64,000 nt of DNA from Litsea cubeba (GCA_012931725.1 CM022946.1:75922406-75986405); one strand, 5' to 3'. Counted from the stretch's first letter, positions 1-11,850 are shown. Translations and numbers: made by a program. The notes: generated by a model not told the origin, from the letters alone.

Positions 1-1009
1 GTATGGCTACGGTTCTGATCCTATTTCCGGTCCCACGTGTAGTGGCTACGGTTCTGTCTGCTCTTGTTACTTCGGTAATAGGAGAATATAGCTAGGTGTG
101 GTTGCCAATGTTTTATCTGCGTATTACTTTGTTTTATGGTTCTTGTTGTTTATACTCTTTATGCTTTGAATTGGTTAATGTTTACGAAATCGATCATTTA
201 TCATATTGTTGCCATTATTCAGGATTTTAAATGTATTTCCAATTATTAAATGCTTTGCGGAGACTGTTATCTTTTCGAGATATTTATGCTCAGAGTCTGT
301 TCATCTATTTACTTTGATATTTGTGTTCGGTATTTCGGTCATTTTATCATGATTTAATGCTATTATGGTTTAGACTCTTTAAATGGATTTACAATGATTC
401 CATAAGGTTTTATAAATATCCTTTTGTTTCATATTACTTGTTTATTTGCTTGCCAGACCGTCGTGTCTGACCCTGTTTGTTTGGTGCCAGTTTCTTCTCT
501 TTTTGTTTTTAGGTGTTTGATCGGAGGAGGCGGTGGGACCGCTGGTCTGACGTGAGAGGCTGCCCATTGATATCATCTAGATGTCAAGTTTGGCACCGGA
601 ACCCGTAAAATCACTTGGGGTAGTATGTCACTTAGTGGTTTATTTGTATGGCTTTGTTAGCCTTTTTCATTGGGTTTGTAATTAAGACACTTGTTAATTG
701 TAATTTGAATATGTGGGAAATAAATAGTCTTGTTACTACCAGCTCAGTGTTCTTTGGATTATGATTTGTGCCAGTCTGCTTATGTGATGGCTTTATGATA
801 TTGGTGGCGTGCGACACGGAACTCGATGGCCACGGATTCCGAGTCGTAACACCATGTGTAGCTTCCGCGAGAATATACTCTGATCGTCATGGAATTTGAT
901 TATCCTCATTCACGCAGATCTTGGGAAATATAACAAAAGTTTCAAATTTATTCCAAAATTTCGCATCCCGATGTCGGATCACTGCAGGGCCCGGTTTCGG
1001 GGTGTGACA
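1..1009 (+). repeat. 3' portion of a Tekay-type Gypsy LTR
   Basis: The segment ends in TTTCGGGGTGTGACA, the same type of LTR terminus as the solo LTR at 7221-10072 (GGGATGTGACA when read on its own strand). Around 461-480 it carries a CCAGACCGTCGTGTCTGA word that recurs, reverse complemented, in both LTRs of the Tekay element at 29423-40494. The 5' part lies outside the window. No reading frame of interest is present. Read as the plus-oriented 3' end of a long chromovirus LTR; whether it is a solo LTR or belongs to a full element cannot be decided here. Confidence 0.6.
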
Positions 1010-2018
1010 CTTTCCTTTTAGAGTTCAACTAGAATTAGATACTTTCTAATAATTGGGCTAGCGTGGGGACCACTAGGGATTCTTTAGAAAGTTGGCTCCA
1101 ACTGGGACACGCGACCCCACATCTCATGTGTAATCCGGGCCCACAGTTAATTGCAAATAACTCCACTATATAAATGCAATTGAACTCCAGTCTTAGGAAT
1201 ATTACATAGAAGACCCTAAACTTCCACATTACCACAAGTAGACCCCTCTATCAATATCCATGGATCAATTGAACCTGTCTTCCAAACTAGATCCATATCT
1301 TATTATCCTTGAGCCCCAATTAATTATAATGATCATAGGTACCTTTTCAATTAACTCTTAATCGGAATGGGTGCGCACTTACCAATGATAAATCCATTAA
1401 TTGGCACAAGGGGATATTAAAGATAGATTCCATCTTGACCATTGAATGTTCCCACAGCTCTACTACCATATACCCAAATCACTGAGGTGTTGACCTACAG
1501 TTGGCCTCACTCATTGGTGACTCAAAGCAAATGAATAGATAGAAACTTGAGTTCATTAATGTCTCAGGATTGAGAGCCTATTGCTAGGGAATCATGAGAG
1601 CAGACCTTAAAATAAAGACAGTGTTTATAAAGTGCTTCTCATGGTCCTTCAATACATCCAATGTACCAGCACTATGATCCATAATCTTCCATTCTGATGA
1701 TCGAGACAAATCACACTATCTCATAGTGATCATAGTGCTGCAACCTTGTCAGTATGAGATGTCCAGTCTCATCACTGGTTGTGAAGATATTTAAGTATAA
1801 GATTTGTCACACATGTCTCCTGTATGTGGATCTCATCCATACACATGTGTTACATCTAATATACTTATGGACCCCGGTTCATCTCATGAACCATCATGTC
1901 ATTTGTATTGGTTATGTGCAAGTATATAATAAATTACCATTCATCTCATGAAAGGAAAGCATGAATATATGAATAAATAAAGAATTTAATCAATTTATTA
2001 TATCATCTACTGGATTGA
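1010..2018. other. unassigned noncoding DNA, possibly LTR- or UTR-derived
   Basis: About 1 kb of AT-rich DNA lies between the LTR end at 1009 and the first recognisable Copia gag codons near 2019. It has no convincing coding potential, tRNA or tandem repeat. A TATAAA-like word read on the minus strand (about 1169-1174) and the overall composition resemble retroelement regulatory DNA, but no second copy exists in the window to prove it. The change of sequence type at about 2010-2019 marks the truncation point of the following Copia element. Confidence 0.3.
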
Positions 2019-3166
2019 GTCCATAAAACTAACAGATGAGTGGGCGGATATCGATGAAAGAGCAATGAGCTCTATTGAGCAGTACCTCTCTGACGAAGTT
2101 ATGTTCAACGTGGAAGAGGAATCTGCAAAGGACCTATGGGAAAAGCTCGAGAAGCTGTACATGGGTAAGAATTTGACAAACAAGATACATCTGAAGAAAC
2201 AGTTGTATGGGTTGAAGATGGAGGAAGGATGTGATCTGATGGAGCACATGAACACTTTCAACAGGATGATCAGTGATTTGTTGAGGCTCGATGTGAAATT
2301 CGATGATGAAGCAGGTCCCTGCTATTGTTGAATTCTCTCTCTCTCTCTGACCCATATGAGCATTTTGTGACTACCCTGCTATATGGAAAGGAGACACTCA
2401 ATTTTGAGGAGGTTACTCAAGATATCATCTCCAATGCTGCCAGAAGAAAGCCTAGCAAAGGTAATTCACATGCAGAGGAACTCCTAGTAAAGGAAGGCTC
2501 GCATAACCGTGGCAGGTCCAAAGATAGGGGTAAGTCAAGAAGAAACAACTCTAGATCAAAGTCCAAAAGCAAGAAAGATTCAGAATGCTTTCATTCCGGG
2601 AAGAAAGGGCACTGGAAGAAAGATTGCCGGCATTACAAGGCGAGTAAAGATGGGAAGAATAAAGCTGGGGACAAATCTGATAGCAGTGACTCCGCCAGCG
2701 TTGCCTCAGAAAAGGAAGTGGAACTCCTATCGGTCTCACAAGGTAACAATCTATCTGATGCATGGATTTTAGATTCCAGTTGTACATATCATATGTGTCC
2801 TAATCATGAATGGTTTGATACTTATGAGCCATGTGATAGTGGTAGTGTTCTAATGGGTAATGATGCTACATGTAAAACCATTGGAATGGGAACCATAAAA
2901 ATCAGAATGGCAGAAGGAGTTGTTAGAACTTTGGGTGGTGTGACACATGTTCCCTCACTAAAGAAGAACTTGATATCCTTAGGCACACTAGAATCCAAAG
3001 GTTGTTCATTCAGTGCAAAGGATGGCTTGCTTAAAGTGAGTAAAGGTATTCTGGTATTAATGAAAGGCACAAGAGTGGGTAACAACCTTTACAAATTGAT
3101 GGGAAACACGGTTGTAAGTGGAGCTGCAGTCTCCACGGAAGACAAAAACAGCGTTGATGAGTCTTA
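2019..3166 (+). pseudogene. gag: Copia gag and protease, broken
   Basis: Gag packages the element RNA into virus-like particles; protease matures the polyprotein. Gag is read from about 2019, changes frame near 2320-2330 and continues in the frame ending at the stop at 3165-3167. A C-X2-x-X4-H-X4-C knuckle is visible near 2585-2630 (CFHSGKKGHWKKDC), with Ser at the second Cys position. The aspartic protease motif near 2770 reads DSSCTYHM, where the family has D-S-G, so the catalytic triad is altered. Basic linker residues between the gag core and the knuckle are normal. The frameshift, the damaged knuckle and the altered active site make this a pseudogene. Confidence 0.8.
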
Positions 3167-3167
3167 G

Positions 3168-5858
3168 TTATGGCATATGTGGCTAGGGCATATGAGTGAG
3201 AAGGGCACGTTAGAACTTCATAAAAGACAGTTGTTGAAGGGTGTGAAAACATGCAAGCTGGGTTTTTACAAATTCTGTGTTTATGGCAAGCAGACGAAAG
3301 TGTCTTTTAAAATTGCAGGAAAATATTGTAGAAGTAAAGGCATTCTTGACTACATTCACTCAGATGTGTGGGGACCATCCCCGGTTAGTCAAAAGGTGGA
3401 GCTGAATACTTTGTGACTTTTATTGACGACTTTTCAAGGAAAGTTTGGGTTTACTTCATAAAACACAAGTCTGAGGTCTTCGACAAGTTCAAAGAGTGGA
3501 AGGCAGAAGTTGAAAATCAAACAGGAAGAAAGTCAAGTATCTGAGATCAGATAATGGGGGTGAATACAAAAGTCACAAGTTTCTACAATTCTGCAAGGAT
3601 GAAGGCATCGCAAGACACTTTACAGTTCCAAAGACTCCTCAGCAAAATGGAGTTTCAGAAAGAATGAACAAAACTCTTTGGAAAAAGCAAGGAGCATGAG
3701 ACTACATGCAGGGTTGACTAAAAGCTTTTGGGCAGAAGCAGTTAATCACGCATGCTATGTGGTTAATCAGTCACCATCAGCAGCTTTGGATTGCAAAGTT
3801 GCAGAAGAAGTCTACACAGATAAAGAAGTTGATTATTCCACACTCAAGTTATTTGGATGTCCAGCATACGCACACATTCCCAGTGATGAGAGATCCAAAC
3901 TAGATTCCAAGTCACTCAAATGCATATTCCTCGGATTCGAGAAGGGAGTGAAAGGGTACAAGCTATGGGATCCAGTAAACATGAAAAAGATCATCAGCAG
4001 AGATGTAGTGTTTGATGAAAAGTCTATGCTGAACAGGGAACAAGATGGTGAAGTCAAAGGGCACAGTGCTAAAAAGGCAGTTGTTGAAATAACTCTTATA
4101 GATAATAAAGGCAAGAAATCAGTGCAGAGTCAAACAGAGGCCAGTACATCTGGTGGAGAGGAAGAAGTTGAGGTTCAGCAGGAACCCATAAGTCTAGCAC
4201 AGGGAAGAGCAAAGAGAAGCATCAAACCGCCTCAAAGGTTTGGATGGGATGAGGATGAAGTCCATTTTGCTCTTATCACCAGTAGTGGTGATCCAATCAC
4301 ACTCCAAGAAGCTATGAAAAGCAATGATAAGGAAGGTTGGATGGGTGTTATGATGGATGAGAAGGAATCTCTCGAAAAGAACTCCGTCTGGGAGTTAGTT
4401 CCAAAACCCAAAGATAGAAAATCAGTTGGCTGCAAATGGGTGTTTCGGAAGAAGGAAGTCCCACATGAAAACGAAACACCAAGGTTCAAGGCACGTTTAG
4501 TAGCAAAGGGATGCTCACAGAAAGAAGGGGTTGATTATGATGAGATCTTTTCCCCAGTTGTGAAGCACACATCTATCAGGGTGTTGTTGGCATTAGTAGC
4601 ACAGTTCAATATGGAGCTTGAACAGTTAGATGTAAAGACAGCTTTCCTTCATGGTGACTTGGAGGAAACAATTTACATGGAGCAACCTGAAGGATTTAGA
4701 GAAGTCAGAAAAGAAGACTATGTCTGCAAATTGAAGAGATCATTGTACGGGCTGAAACAATCACCAAGGCAATGGAACAAGTGCTTCGACTCCTACATGT
4801 TGTAGATAGGCTACTATCGATGTGAGTATGATCATTGTGTTTACTTAAAAGTGCATGATGATAACTCATTTATTATGTTGCTACTCTATGTGGATGATAT
4901 GTTTATTGCATGTAAGAACATGTCAAAAATAGAAGAACTGAAATCTCAGTTGAAAAAGGAGTTTGACATGAAAGACCTTGGGTCAGCCACAAAAATGTTG
5001 GGTATGGAAATAAGGAGGGACAGAAAGGGTGGAAAGCTGTGGTTATCACAAAAGAAATACATCTTAAAAGTACTTGAGAAGTTTAACATACAGAATGCCA
5101 AGCCCGTGTCTACTCCACTTGCAGGTCATTTCAATTTAAGTGCCAGTCAATGTCCAAGGACGGACGACGAAATTGAAGACATGTCCAAGATACCGTATGC
5201 TAATGCGGTGGGATGTTTGATGTATGCCATGGTTTGCACAAGACCAGATATTGCTCAAGCAGTCAGTGTGGTGAGTAAGTACATGGCGAATCTAGGAAAA
5301 GAGCATTGGAATGCCGTAATGTGGATTTCTGAGATACTTGAAAGGTACCAAAGACTTGAGAATATTGTTTGAAAGAAAATAAGGGCCATAAAGTGTAGTG
5401 GGGTATGTAGATTTTGATTTTGCAAGGGATTTGGACAAAAGAAGATCCACCACAGGCTATGTTTACACATTAGCAAGTGGACCGATAAGCTGGAGATCGG
5501 TGCTTCAGTCTACAACAGCATTATCCACTACAGAGGCAGAATACATGGCACTTGCAGAGGCTTCGAAGGAAGTAATCTGGTTAAGAGGTTTGGTAAATGA
5601 AATCGGGATTAAGCAAGAATCAATCTCAATGCACTGTATAGTCAAAGCGCCATATGTTTGGCGAATAATCAGGTATATCATGCCAGGACAAAGCACACTG
5701 CTGTTTTGTATCACAGGATTCGAGATTGGGCTGCTACAAGTGAGATCTCCGTTGAGAAGATTCACACAGATGAAAATGCAGCTGATATTCTCAATGAGCC
5801 AGTCACTACAGAGAAGTTCAGGCATTGCTTGGACTTGCTCAATCTCTCCTCTTGTTAG
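3168..5858 (+). pseudogene. pol: Copia integrase, reverse transcriptase and RNase H, broken
   Basis: The region starts with the GAG-pre-integrase segment (LWHMWLGH, about 3168-3190), continues through the integrase core with at least one frameshift between 3410 and 3680, then the reverse transcriptase (frame 3678-5372). The RT frame has an internal TAG at 4803-4805 and still carries YVDDM near 4880, the catalytic YVDD box. A further frameshift near 5370-5400 separates RT from RNase H, which shows DKRRSTTGY and STTEAEYMAL before shifting again near 5640-5660. The last piece ends at 5856-5858. The order is normal for Copia; the lesions rule out function. Confidence 0.85.
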
Positions 5859-5988
5859 AGATTGAAGGTGCACCTCATCTTCGGTGAGGTGCATCTATGG
5901 TGGGAGAGCTTTCCCACACAGTACAGGTGTTATAAACACAGCACAACAATTCTTCAAAAGGTCGGACATTTTTCGCCAAGGTGGAGAT

Positions 5989-6373
5989 TGTTGGATTTGA
6001 CTCAAAAGGCCATTTGGCCTTGATGGATAGTTTACTTGGGGCCCAAGTAAACTAGGGCTAATTCTTTATATATACTCTCTAGGGTTATTCTTTGTAAGAC
6101 ACATCACATATAATAGAAAGCAAGCAAGGAAAAACAAGAGAGCATTGTAAGGGGAGAGACTGTGAGAGCAAGATTGAGATCTATTGGGGGAGAGAGTAGG
6201 CTAAGTGTTAGAGGTATATCCTTATAACGAGTTGCCCAATTTCCTGCATAGTCAAATTGAGCGGAACGCTCAAAGCCCCGTGGACGTAGGCAATTGCCGA
6301 ACCACGTAAATCTCTTTTCTCTTGTGTGCTTGTGATTGATTACGCGCGATTTACCCTAATTAATTTCCTAACA
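5989..6373 (+). repeat. 3' LTR of the Tork-like Copia element
   Basis: The LTR starts TGTTGG directly after a polypurine tract and ends CCTAACA, typical TG...CA termini. It contains a TATATATACT promoter-like word near 6068. The first bases after it, AGTGGT, look like the start of a Copia tRNA-Met primer binding site (TGGTATCAGAGC) but diverge at once, so a second, tandem copy once present downstream is possible but unproven. With no 5' LTR, no TSD can be assigned. Confidence 0.7.
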
Positions 6374-7220
6374 AGTGGTTGGACATATCGACGTTGGGGT
6401 AATTTTCAAAAATAGAAAAAAAAATCATCCTCTACCAACGTTTTGAAGTTTTTATTTACTTAGCTTGTTAATTAGAGTTTAAACATTTTTTTGGTAAATA
6501 TCCATAATTTTTTTGATAAAAAATAAAAACTTGTGTCATTTTTCTCGCATTAATTTAAAATTTCACAATTGTTAAAAGAACTTTTTAATAACCAATATTT
6601 CCGCAAAAGTTTAAAAAAATGGGCAAGAGGGGAGGATTCGTTGCTAGCACGAACGAATGCAGTCCTGTACATTGCACTAGCTACAAAAGTAAATAAGCAA
6701 AAATGGATTATAGAGCAAACTAAATAGAGATTAAAAGGACATAAATATAACTCTTACCTCTAACTCAAGTGAGTCCAATTATTGGAATATCAATACGGTT
6801 ACCCAGCAAAACCGAAAGTTCATTATTTGATGCTTACCAGAAAAAGAGCAGCCTTCAAATAATGAAACCGAAATTAAAAAAAAAAGAAATTGATCAACTT
6901 CACCCTATAGTGCTACAGAGCATGTCCCTTATCTCAGCAGCATCAGATCATCACCATCGTCGTTGTCATCATCATCAATGCCTTGTCTGAAATTTGTTTC
7001 TCCATTCAATTCCAATCTATGATGGGCCAAATCCTTGAATGGATTGCACTTCATCAGATCTATCCTTACTACTTCAATAATGTCATCTTCAGCCTACTCC
7101 TTCCATTTGGCAGGACATGAGTAGTAACAAAGGATCACGGTGATCAAAATCCCAATTATAACAGCTAGTTGCAACTATCCTTTCCTCTTTTTTTTTTTGC
7201 CAGATATTCATAATGGCCAG
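6374..7220. other. AT-rich host DNA interrupted by a solo LTR
   Basis: This stretch is not similar to any element in the window. It holds poly-A and poly-T runs and, on the minus strand at 6929-7174, an exon-like reading frame described separately. The last five bases (GCCAG, 7216-7220) are the left TSD of the solo LTR; the host sequence resumes at 10078 and continues as 10078-10133, then 14026-14516. Confidence 0.5.
6929..7174 (-). pseudogene. unrecognised terminal exon: membrane segment plus acidic tail, one internal stop
   Basis: Read on the minus strand from 7174 this is 82 codons ending in TAA at 6929-6931, with one internal TAG at 7094-7096. The first 26 residues contain a hydrophobic run (LAVIIGILITVILCYY) fit for one membrane pass, followed by CPAKWKE and the stop. 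After the stop the same frame continues with a polar stretch containing RIDLMKCNPFKDL and an Asp-rich end (DDDDNDDGDD). An AG precedes the first codon, but the upstream tract is purine-rich and a poor splice acceptor. The family is not recognised. The long frame and biased composition suggest a decayed last exon of a membrane protein gene; chance remains possible. Confidence 0.35.
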
Positions 7221-10072
7221 TGTCACATCCCGGTCCCGAATTACCCTGGCCTAGGGCAATCCCCGAGGTGAGACACACGTACTCCCGTGTGATAATACTT
7301 ATCGCGAGTCAAATACAATCACACGAAGGAGATAAACCGATTCCACTCGTGAGTCTAACTCACTTGAACCAATTAAAACATTTCAAGTAAGCGGAAGCTG
7401 AAATTACAAAATGAATATCATTCCCCATTCAGTCCATTTAAACATTCAAGTTTAATACAAAAGAACTTTTACAATATATGCATTGTTATCAAAAGAGGGT
7501 TGCAAGATACCCTACACAGTAATACCAAAAGTATAACTAAATTAAAAGAAGATCCTAGTGTGACAACACAAAAAGAAGTAGTCACACTCCAGCTACCAGC
7601 TCTCAAAAGTGTGTGGCGCACTACGAAAATGTGGGGTTTCTACACTTACCCCACATCAGGCCACTCCTCTAATCCTGGAGGAACCTCTTGGGCTTCCTCC
7701 TCTCCCGTCTGGGCCTCCTCAAGCCCGGGATCTGCATCTGTGTCTGTGACACCAAGAGTAGCACCTCAAATACGACGAATTGGCAAGTATAGGCAATAAA
7801 ATGAAAATACATAATATTCCAAAATGAAATAAATGACGATTGATTAATAAGATGTCAATATAAAGGAATAACTAGGCAATTGTGCCAAAATAGACTGATT
7901 CATGCTTTTTGAATCAATGAACAGTAATGCACACTAATTTGGCTACTACATTAAGCTTATCCTCTCAATAGAGAGCAAATCTAGTTGGGATGTCACCAGC
8001 GGCCTGGCCAAAGGCTAGCTGGCTACCCGGTTCTGGAGTTCCGGTGCTCCAGATGATCTACTACAGTGATCTCGAATAACTAAACCAAGTTTAACCCCGT
8101 CGGGTATCACAAGGTCGAAGCTCAGTAGAGCCAGACCAAATCGAATCGAATAAATACACACATGAGTAAGATTGTTTTTACTTGAATCAAATCAAATCAT
8201 AATACTCAGAATATTCCACACATGACTTAGTCATCTCAAATTTCAATTGAATATCATATTACCGTACAAGTATAACAAATAAAGACGAAACAACTTATGC
8301 ATATAAATCATTGTTTAGAATTTGGAAGTTGAATAGAAAATAAATCTCAATATGCACATGCATTAATCAAGAGGAATCAAGGTCATTTACTAGACTTTCG
8401 TCTTTCACTTTCTCATACGATGAAGTTTAGGGGTCCGGTGTATGGCTATCTTTAATTTGGTGTCACTTTGTATAAGTGTAATGCACTGGGTTCCCCAAGC
8501 CTCATCCATGACAAGGTTTTAGACGAAAGATAAAATCCACATGAAATAATCTTAGCCTCAATGATTTCTCATGTGGTCCATTCCATTGGTCCATTGATTT
8601 GGTCAAAGGTGCCATCTTCTAGGGTCCCACAAGTACTTCGGAGTCCCAAAACCCTAAGTGGTTTAGTAAATATACAATTTAGGGGTATTCGTCAACTTTT
8701 AGTGGCCTAAGAAGTATTTTTAGTCAAAACCCCGGGGCCCAGGCAGAACCACATCTCGCTATAGAGAGCTTGTGGCCCGCTATAGCGAGCCCACAGAAAG
8801 TGGTCTCGCTATAGCGAGGTCCATCCTCGCTATAGCGAGGGACACTTCTGTGTCACTCGTCAGGCAACCATTTGTTCTGAGTTTTCTCAAGGCCCACCTG
8901 AGCATTCCCTTTTTTTTTTTAACATGTAATGGCACTTGTCATCATTCAATCACCACCCATTCACATGCCTTTATATAAAGGATTCCACATGCACATGCAT
9001 TTGTATTAAAAGATTCCATACATGTACACATGTCCTCATTCAAGTCTCTCCTGCACACATAAAATTTGTGTCTCATTTGTTTATGCACCACCCATTCCAA
9101 GACACCTTAGTTTTCCATTTTTTCCAACCCAACCATAAAATTAAAATCACATTCAATTTCAAGCCATAAGCAAGAGGCTAATTACCATAAGAGATAAATA
9201 ATAGAATGAGTAATCAAATCAAGGAATTAGCACCATGTATTCTTAATTAAAGCTTATACTTGCCTCAAATAGAGCTTTTCAAGTCCTCTTCACTCAATTA
9301 GCTCAAGAGACTAAAAACCCCCAAATCTACAAACCCTAACAATGGAAAACCATGGAAGGATGAATGAGAATGCAATGCATGTTAGCTACAAGCCTCAAGG
9401 CTCTATTTCAACTCATATTAACCTAAAAATATTACTAAAAAGGGGTTTGGCTCTTACCTCTAGTGATAAATCCGAATTTGAAGAAAATAGGAGGTGATGA
9501 AGATGGGTTCTTGTCCACAAGCATAGAGGAAGGTGAAGAAGATGAAGATGCCCCAATCCTTAGCTCTCAAAAACTCAAGCACTAAGCCCTCTTGATGATT
9601 GGAGAAGAGAGAAATGAAGAGGAGGGAAAGAGGAGATGAGTAGAGAGAAAGAAATGAAAAGAGATGTTTGGTTGTAATTATAAAGGGATAAGGTTCTCTT
9701 TTATAAGAAAACCCTTTAAGGTTCTAGTATTTTCATTTTGAGTCAAATGGTGGTCCACTAATACAACGGTTGGTCAAATGAGGTCGAGTCCAATACGAAA
9801 GTTGGCGTGCTCGATGAGATACACGCGTTGGTGTCAAAATGGCATGCAAAAGATGCAAAATGCAAAAATCGATAATTACGGAAAAACCCTTGACTCCACT
9901 CAATTGAGTCAAACCGATATCAACTCATCTAGTCTAGGCTCAAGACTCAACTAACTAGACTCACAAGGACCAATTAACACTAATTACTATAATTAGTAAC
10001 TAAGCATAATTAATTTAGTTAAAATATGATTAATTAGCACTAAACATGCTGAATTAGGGTCGGGGTGTAACA
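7221..10072 (-). mobile_element. solo LTR, Tekay-type Gypsy, with 5-bp TSD
   Basis: Read on the minus strand it begins TGTTACACCCCGACCC and ends GGGATGTGACA, 2852 bp. It is flanked by a perfect 5-bp duplication GCCAG (7216-7220 and 10073-10077). Start and end match the termini of the Tekay LTRs at 29423-40494 (TGTAAGACCCCGACCC start). No gag-pol lies inside, so it is a solo LTR, the product of LTR-LTR recombination. It contains a short palindrome cluster at 8755-8851. Confidence 0.9.
8755..8851. repeat. cluster of CTCGCTATAGCGAG palindromes
   Basis: Four copies or near copies of the perfect palindrome CTCGCTATAGCGAG lie within about 100 bp, separated by non-palindromic spacers. The cluster sits about 1.25 kb from the LTR start (minus orientation). 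The same word occurs in MULE1 and MULE2 (52890-52975, 54400-54645), which are unrelated DNA transposons. Confidence 0.85.
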
Positions 10073-10133
10073 GCCAGTTTCCGAAAAGAAGATCATGGTG
10101 AACAAGTTCAATTGGGAATTTTTGTTTTATCTC

Positions 10134-10977
10134 TGTGTGGGGAAATTCCCGAACTCATCAGAGTCCGGGCCAGATGATCCATCTCGGGCTCCCACACCAG
10201 CTAGGTCCTTGTCAGCCAGACACTCCACCTCGGCAGGATCCATTCGGCCAAAGCATCCCACTTCGGCCTAGTGCTCCATCCCGGCACCTTCTCCGGAAGT
10301 CTCTAGCTAAGCCATGTCATCCCCGACTTCGGCTGCCCAGCTCGGCAACAGTGCCAGCCCCTTCCACTTCGGCAATAGTGCCAGGGCCCTACATCTCCGC
10401 CAGGTCCTCACCCGGCGAGACACTCCATCTTGGCGGAGCGCCTCATATCGATGAAAGTATTGAGCACTGACAGTTGTCCTCCCACAGACGCTCAAGCACG
10501 CTATGGCCCGTGTGACAAGATAAGGGGATGGCCCATATCTCCTGACAGATCACCGTCCACAGCTCCCAAGGCGCCAGGATATGGCCTAACGGGACAAGAC
10601 ATGCTACGACGGGACAAGACAGGCTACGATGGGACCGCGCCTTCCTAGTACCTAACAAAGTGGGCTATGACAAGACAGCCAACTACCCCTTTGCCTCCTC
10701 TTCCTCTACATAAACCCAAGAACAGTTCACAAGCAAGGGGCCAATGCAGAGACCACTCTGGTATCACCTCCTTCCCCAAAAATCTCCTCCCTCTGCTTAG
10801 TTCATACACTAACTTAGGCATCGGAGAGCCTTACGCTGCCCAGGCCAGGGTCCTCTGACCTACATTTCTTCTTCCTTCTCTCAGGCTCCAGGCGCAGGCA
10901 TCGGTGTCCCTAATCTCATCTGGGTAAGTCCTCTAAGGCACCCCCTATTCTTGTGGGTTACGTTTTTTGCACCTACA
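10134..10977 (+). repeat. element A 5' LTR
   Basis: TG...CA termini, nearly identical to the 3' LTR at 13176-14020. The U5 part holds a 42-base block (10819-10860) shared with elements B, F and G. It is followed by a pyrimidine tract ending in CAG (to about 10886) and a GGGTAAGTCC donor-like word at about 10921, so both halves of a possible LTR intron are present, although in acceptor-then-donor order. Confidence 0.9.
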
Positions 10978-10978
10978 A

Positions 10979-10995
10979 TTGGCGCCGTCTGTGGG
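10979..10995 (+). other. primer binding site of element A
   Basis: TTGGCGCCGTCTGTGGG starts two bases after the LTR. TGGCGCCGT matches the complement of the 3' end of plant tRNA-Asp; the rest diverges from that tRNA. The same site occurs in both copies of element B. Confidence 0.7.
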
Positions 10996-11042
10996 AAAGC
11001 AATATCCCAGCCTTCCCAACCTTCTCAATCTTTCCAAACACC

Positions 11043-11397
11043 ATGCCTCGAAGAACCAGAAAGGGAAAGGAACCTATCACTGTCGACACAGCTGCCGACG
11101 GTCTCCCGCCGAGAGAGGTCAGGAGCAAAATCTGGTCCAGCAGGCGACCAACAGCAGGATACTCGGTCGGGTTCATCCTCTAAGGATTCGACCTCGACTC
11201 TACCCTCCAAAAGACGCGCCCTGAAGAACAGAAGCAACCGAGCCCGGGAGCAGTTCAACCTCCGCGACAGCGACCAGATCGCTTCCAGCTCGGCAGATGC
11301 TTCCAGCGCGGCGGACGTCTCCAACTCAGCGGATATCTCCAGCTCGCTAGCAGCCCCCAGCTCTGCAGGAATCTCTTCCAACTCGGGGGGCAGCTAG
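11043..11397 (+). pseudogene. element A gag remnant with the core deleted
   Basis: The start MPRRTRKGKEP is the same as in element B gag, but a small deletion about 30 bases in (near 11075) shifts the frame, which then ends at 11183. In the other frame the B-like sequence continues (STQLPTVSRRERSGA) up to a junction near 11250-11265, where it jumps to the Ser/Ala/Asp-rich C-terminal tail (SSADASSAADVS). About 200 codons carrying the gag core of B are absent. Element A therefore makes no capsid protein. The tail is a string of short repeats of the type GCTTCCAGCGCGGCGGAC. Confidence 0.7.
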
Positions 11398-11417
11398 ATG
11401 AACTTTTTGTCACTTAG

Positions 11418-11850
11418 CTTCCGACCTCATGCTGGTCCGTCCACGTGCTGGTTTCCACCTCACGCTGGTTTCAGCCTCATGATGGTCTCGACCGCATCTG
11501 ACGACCTCATGCTGGTCCGTCCACGTGCTGGTTCCACCTCACGCTGGTTTCGGCCTCATGTTGGTCTCGACCACATCTGACGACCTCATGCTGGTCCGTC
11601 CACGTGCTGGTTTCCACCTCACGCTGGTTTCGGCCTCATGCTGGTCTTGACCGCATCTGACGACCCCATGCTAGTCCGTCCACGTGCTGGTTTCCACCTC
11701 ACGCTGGTTTCGGCCTCATGCTGGTCTCGACCGCATCTGACGACATCATGCTGGTCCGTCCACGTGCTGGTTTCCACCTCACGCTGGTTTCGGCCTCATG
11801 CTGGTCTCGACCGCATCTAACGACCTCATGTTGGTATCGCCCTCGTGCTA
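11418..11850. repeat. 80-bp tandem array in element A
   Basis: About five and a half copies of a 79-80-bp unit containing CCTCATGCTGGTCCGTCC; successive unit starts lie at about 11422, 11501, 11581, 11661 and 11741. Copies differ by scattered substitutions. It lies in the 3' untranslated part of the element. Confidence 0.9.

Larger units (their letters stand above)
2019..6373 (+). mobile_element. Ty1/Copia retrotransposon, Tork-like, 5'-truncated
   Basis: Domain order is gag, protease, integrase, reverse transcriptase, RNase H, which defines Ty1/Copia. The gag (short, one CCHC knuckle) resembles the Tnt1/Tork lineage. The 5' LTR, primer binding site and gag start are missing: homology begins inside gag at about 2019. 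The 3' end is preserved: a purine-rich tract (AAGGTGGAGA, 5978-5987) is followed by an LTR from 5989 to 6373. Several frameshifts and stops show it is dead. Confidence 0.85.

Noticed and set aside
1035..1235. Minus-strand 66-codon frame
   Set aside because: No family features, in noncoding repeat-like DNA.
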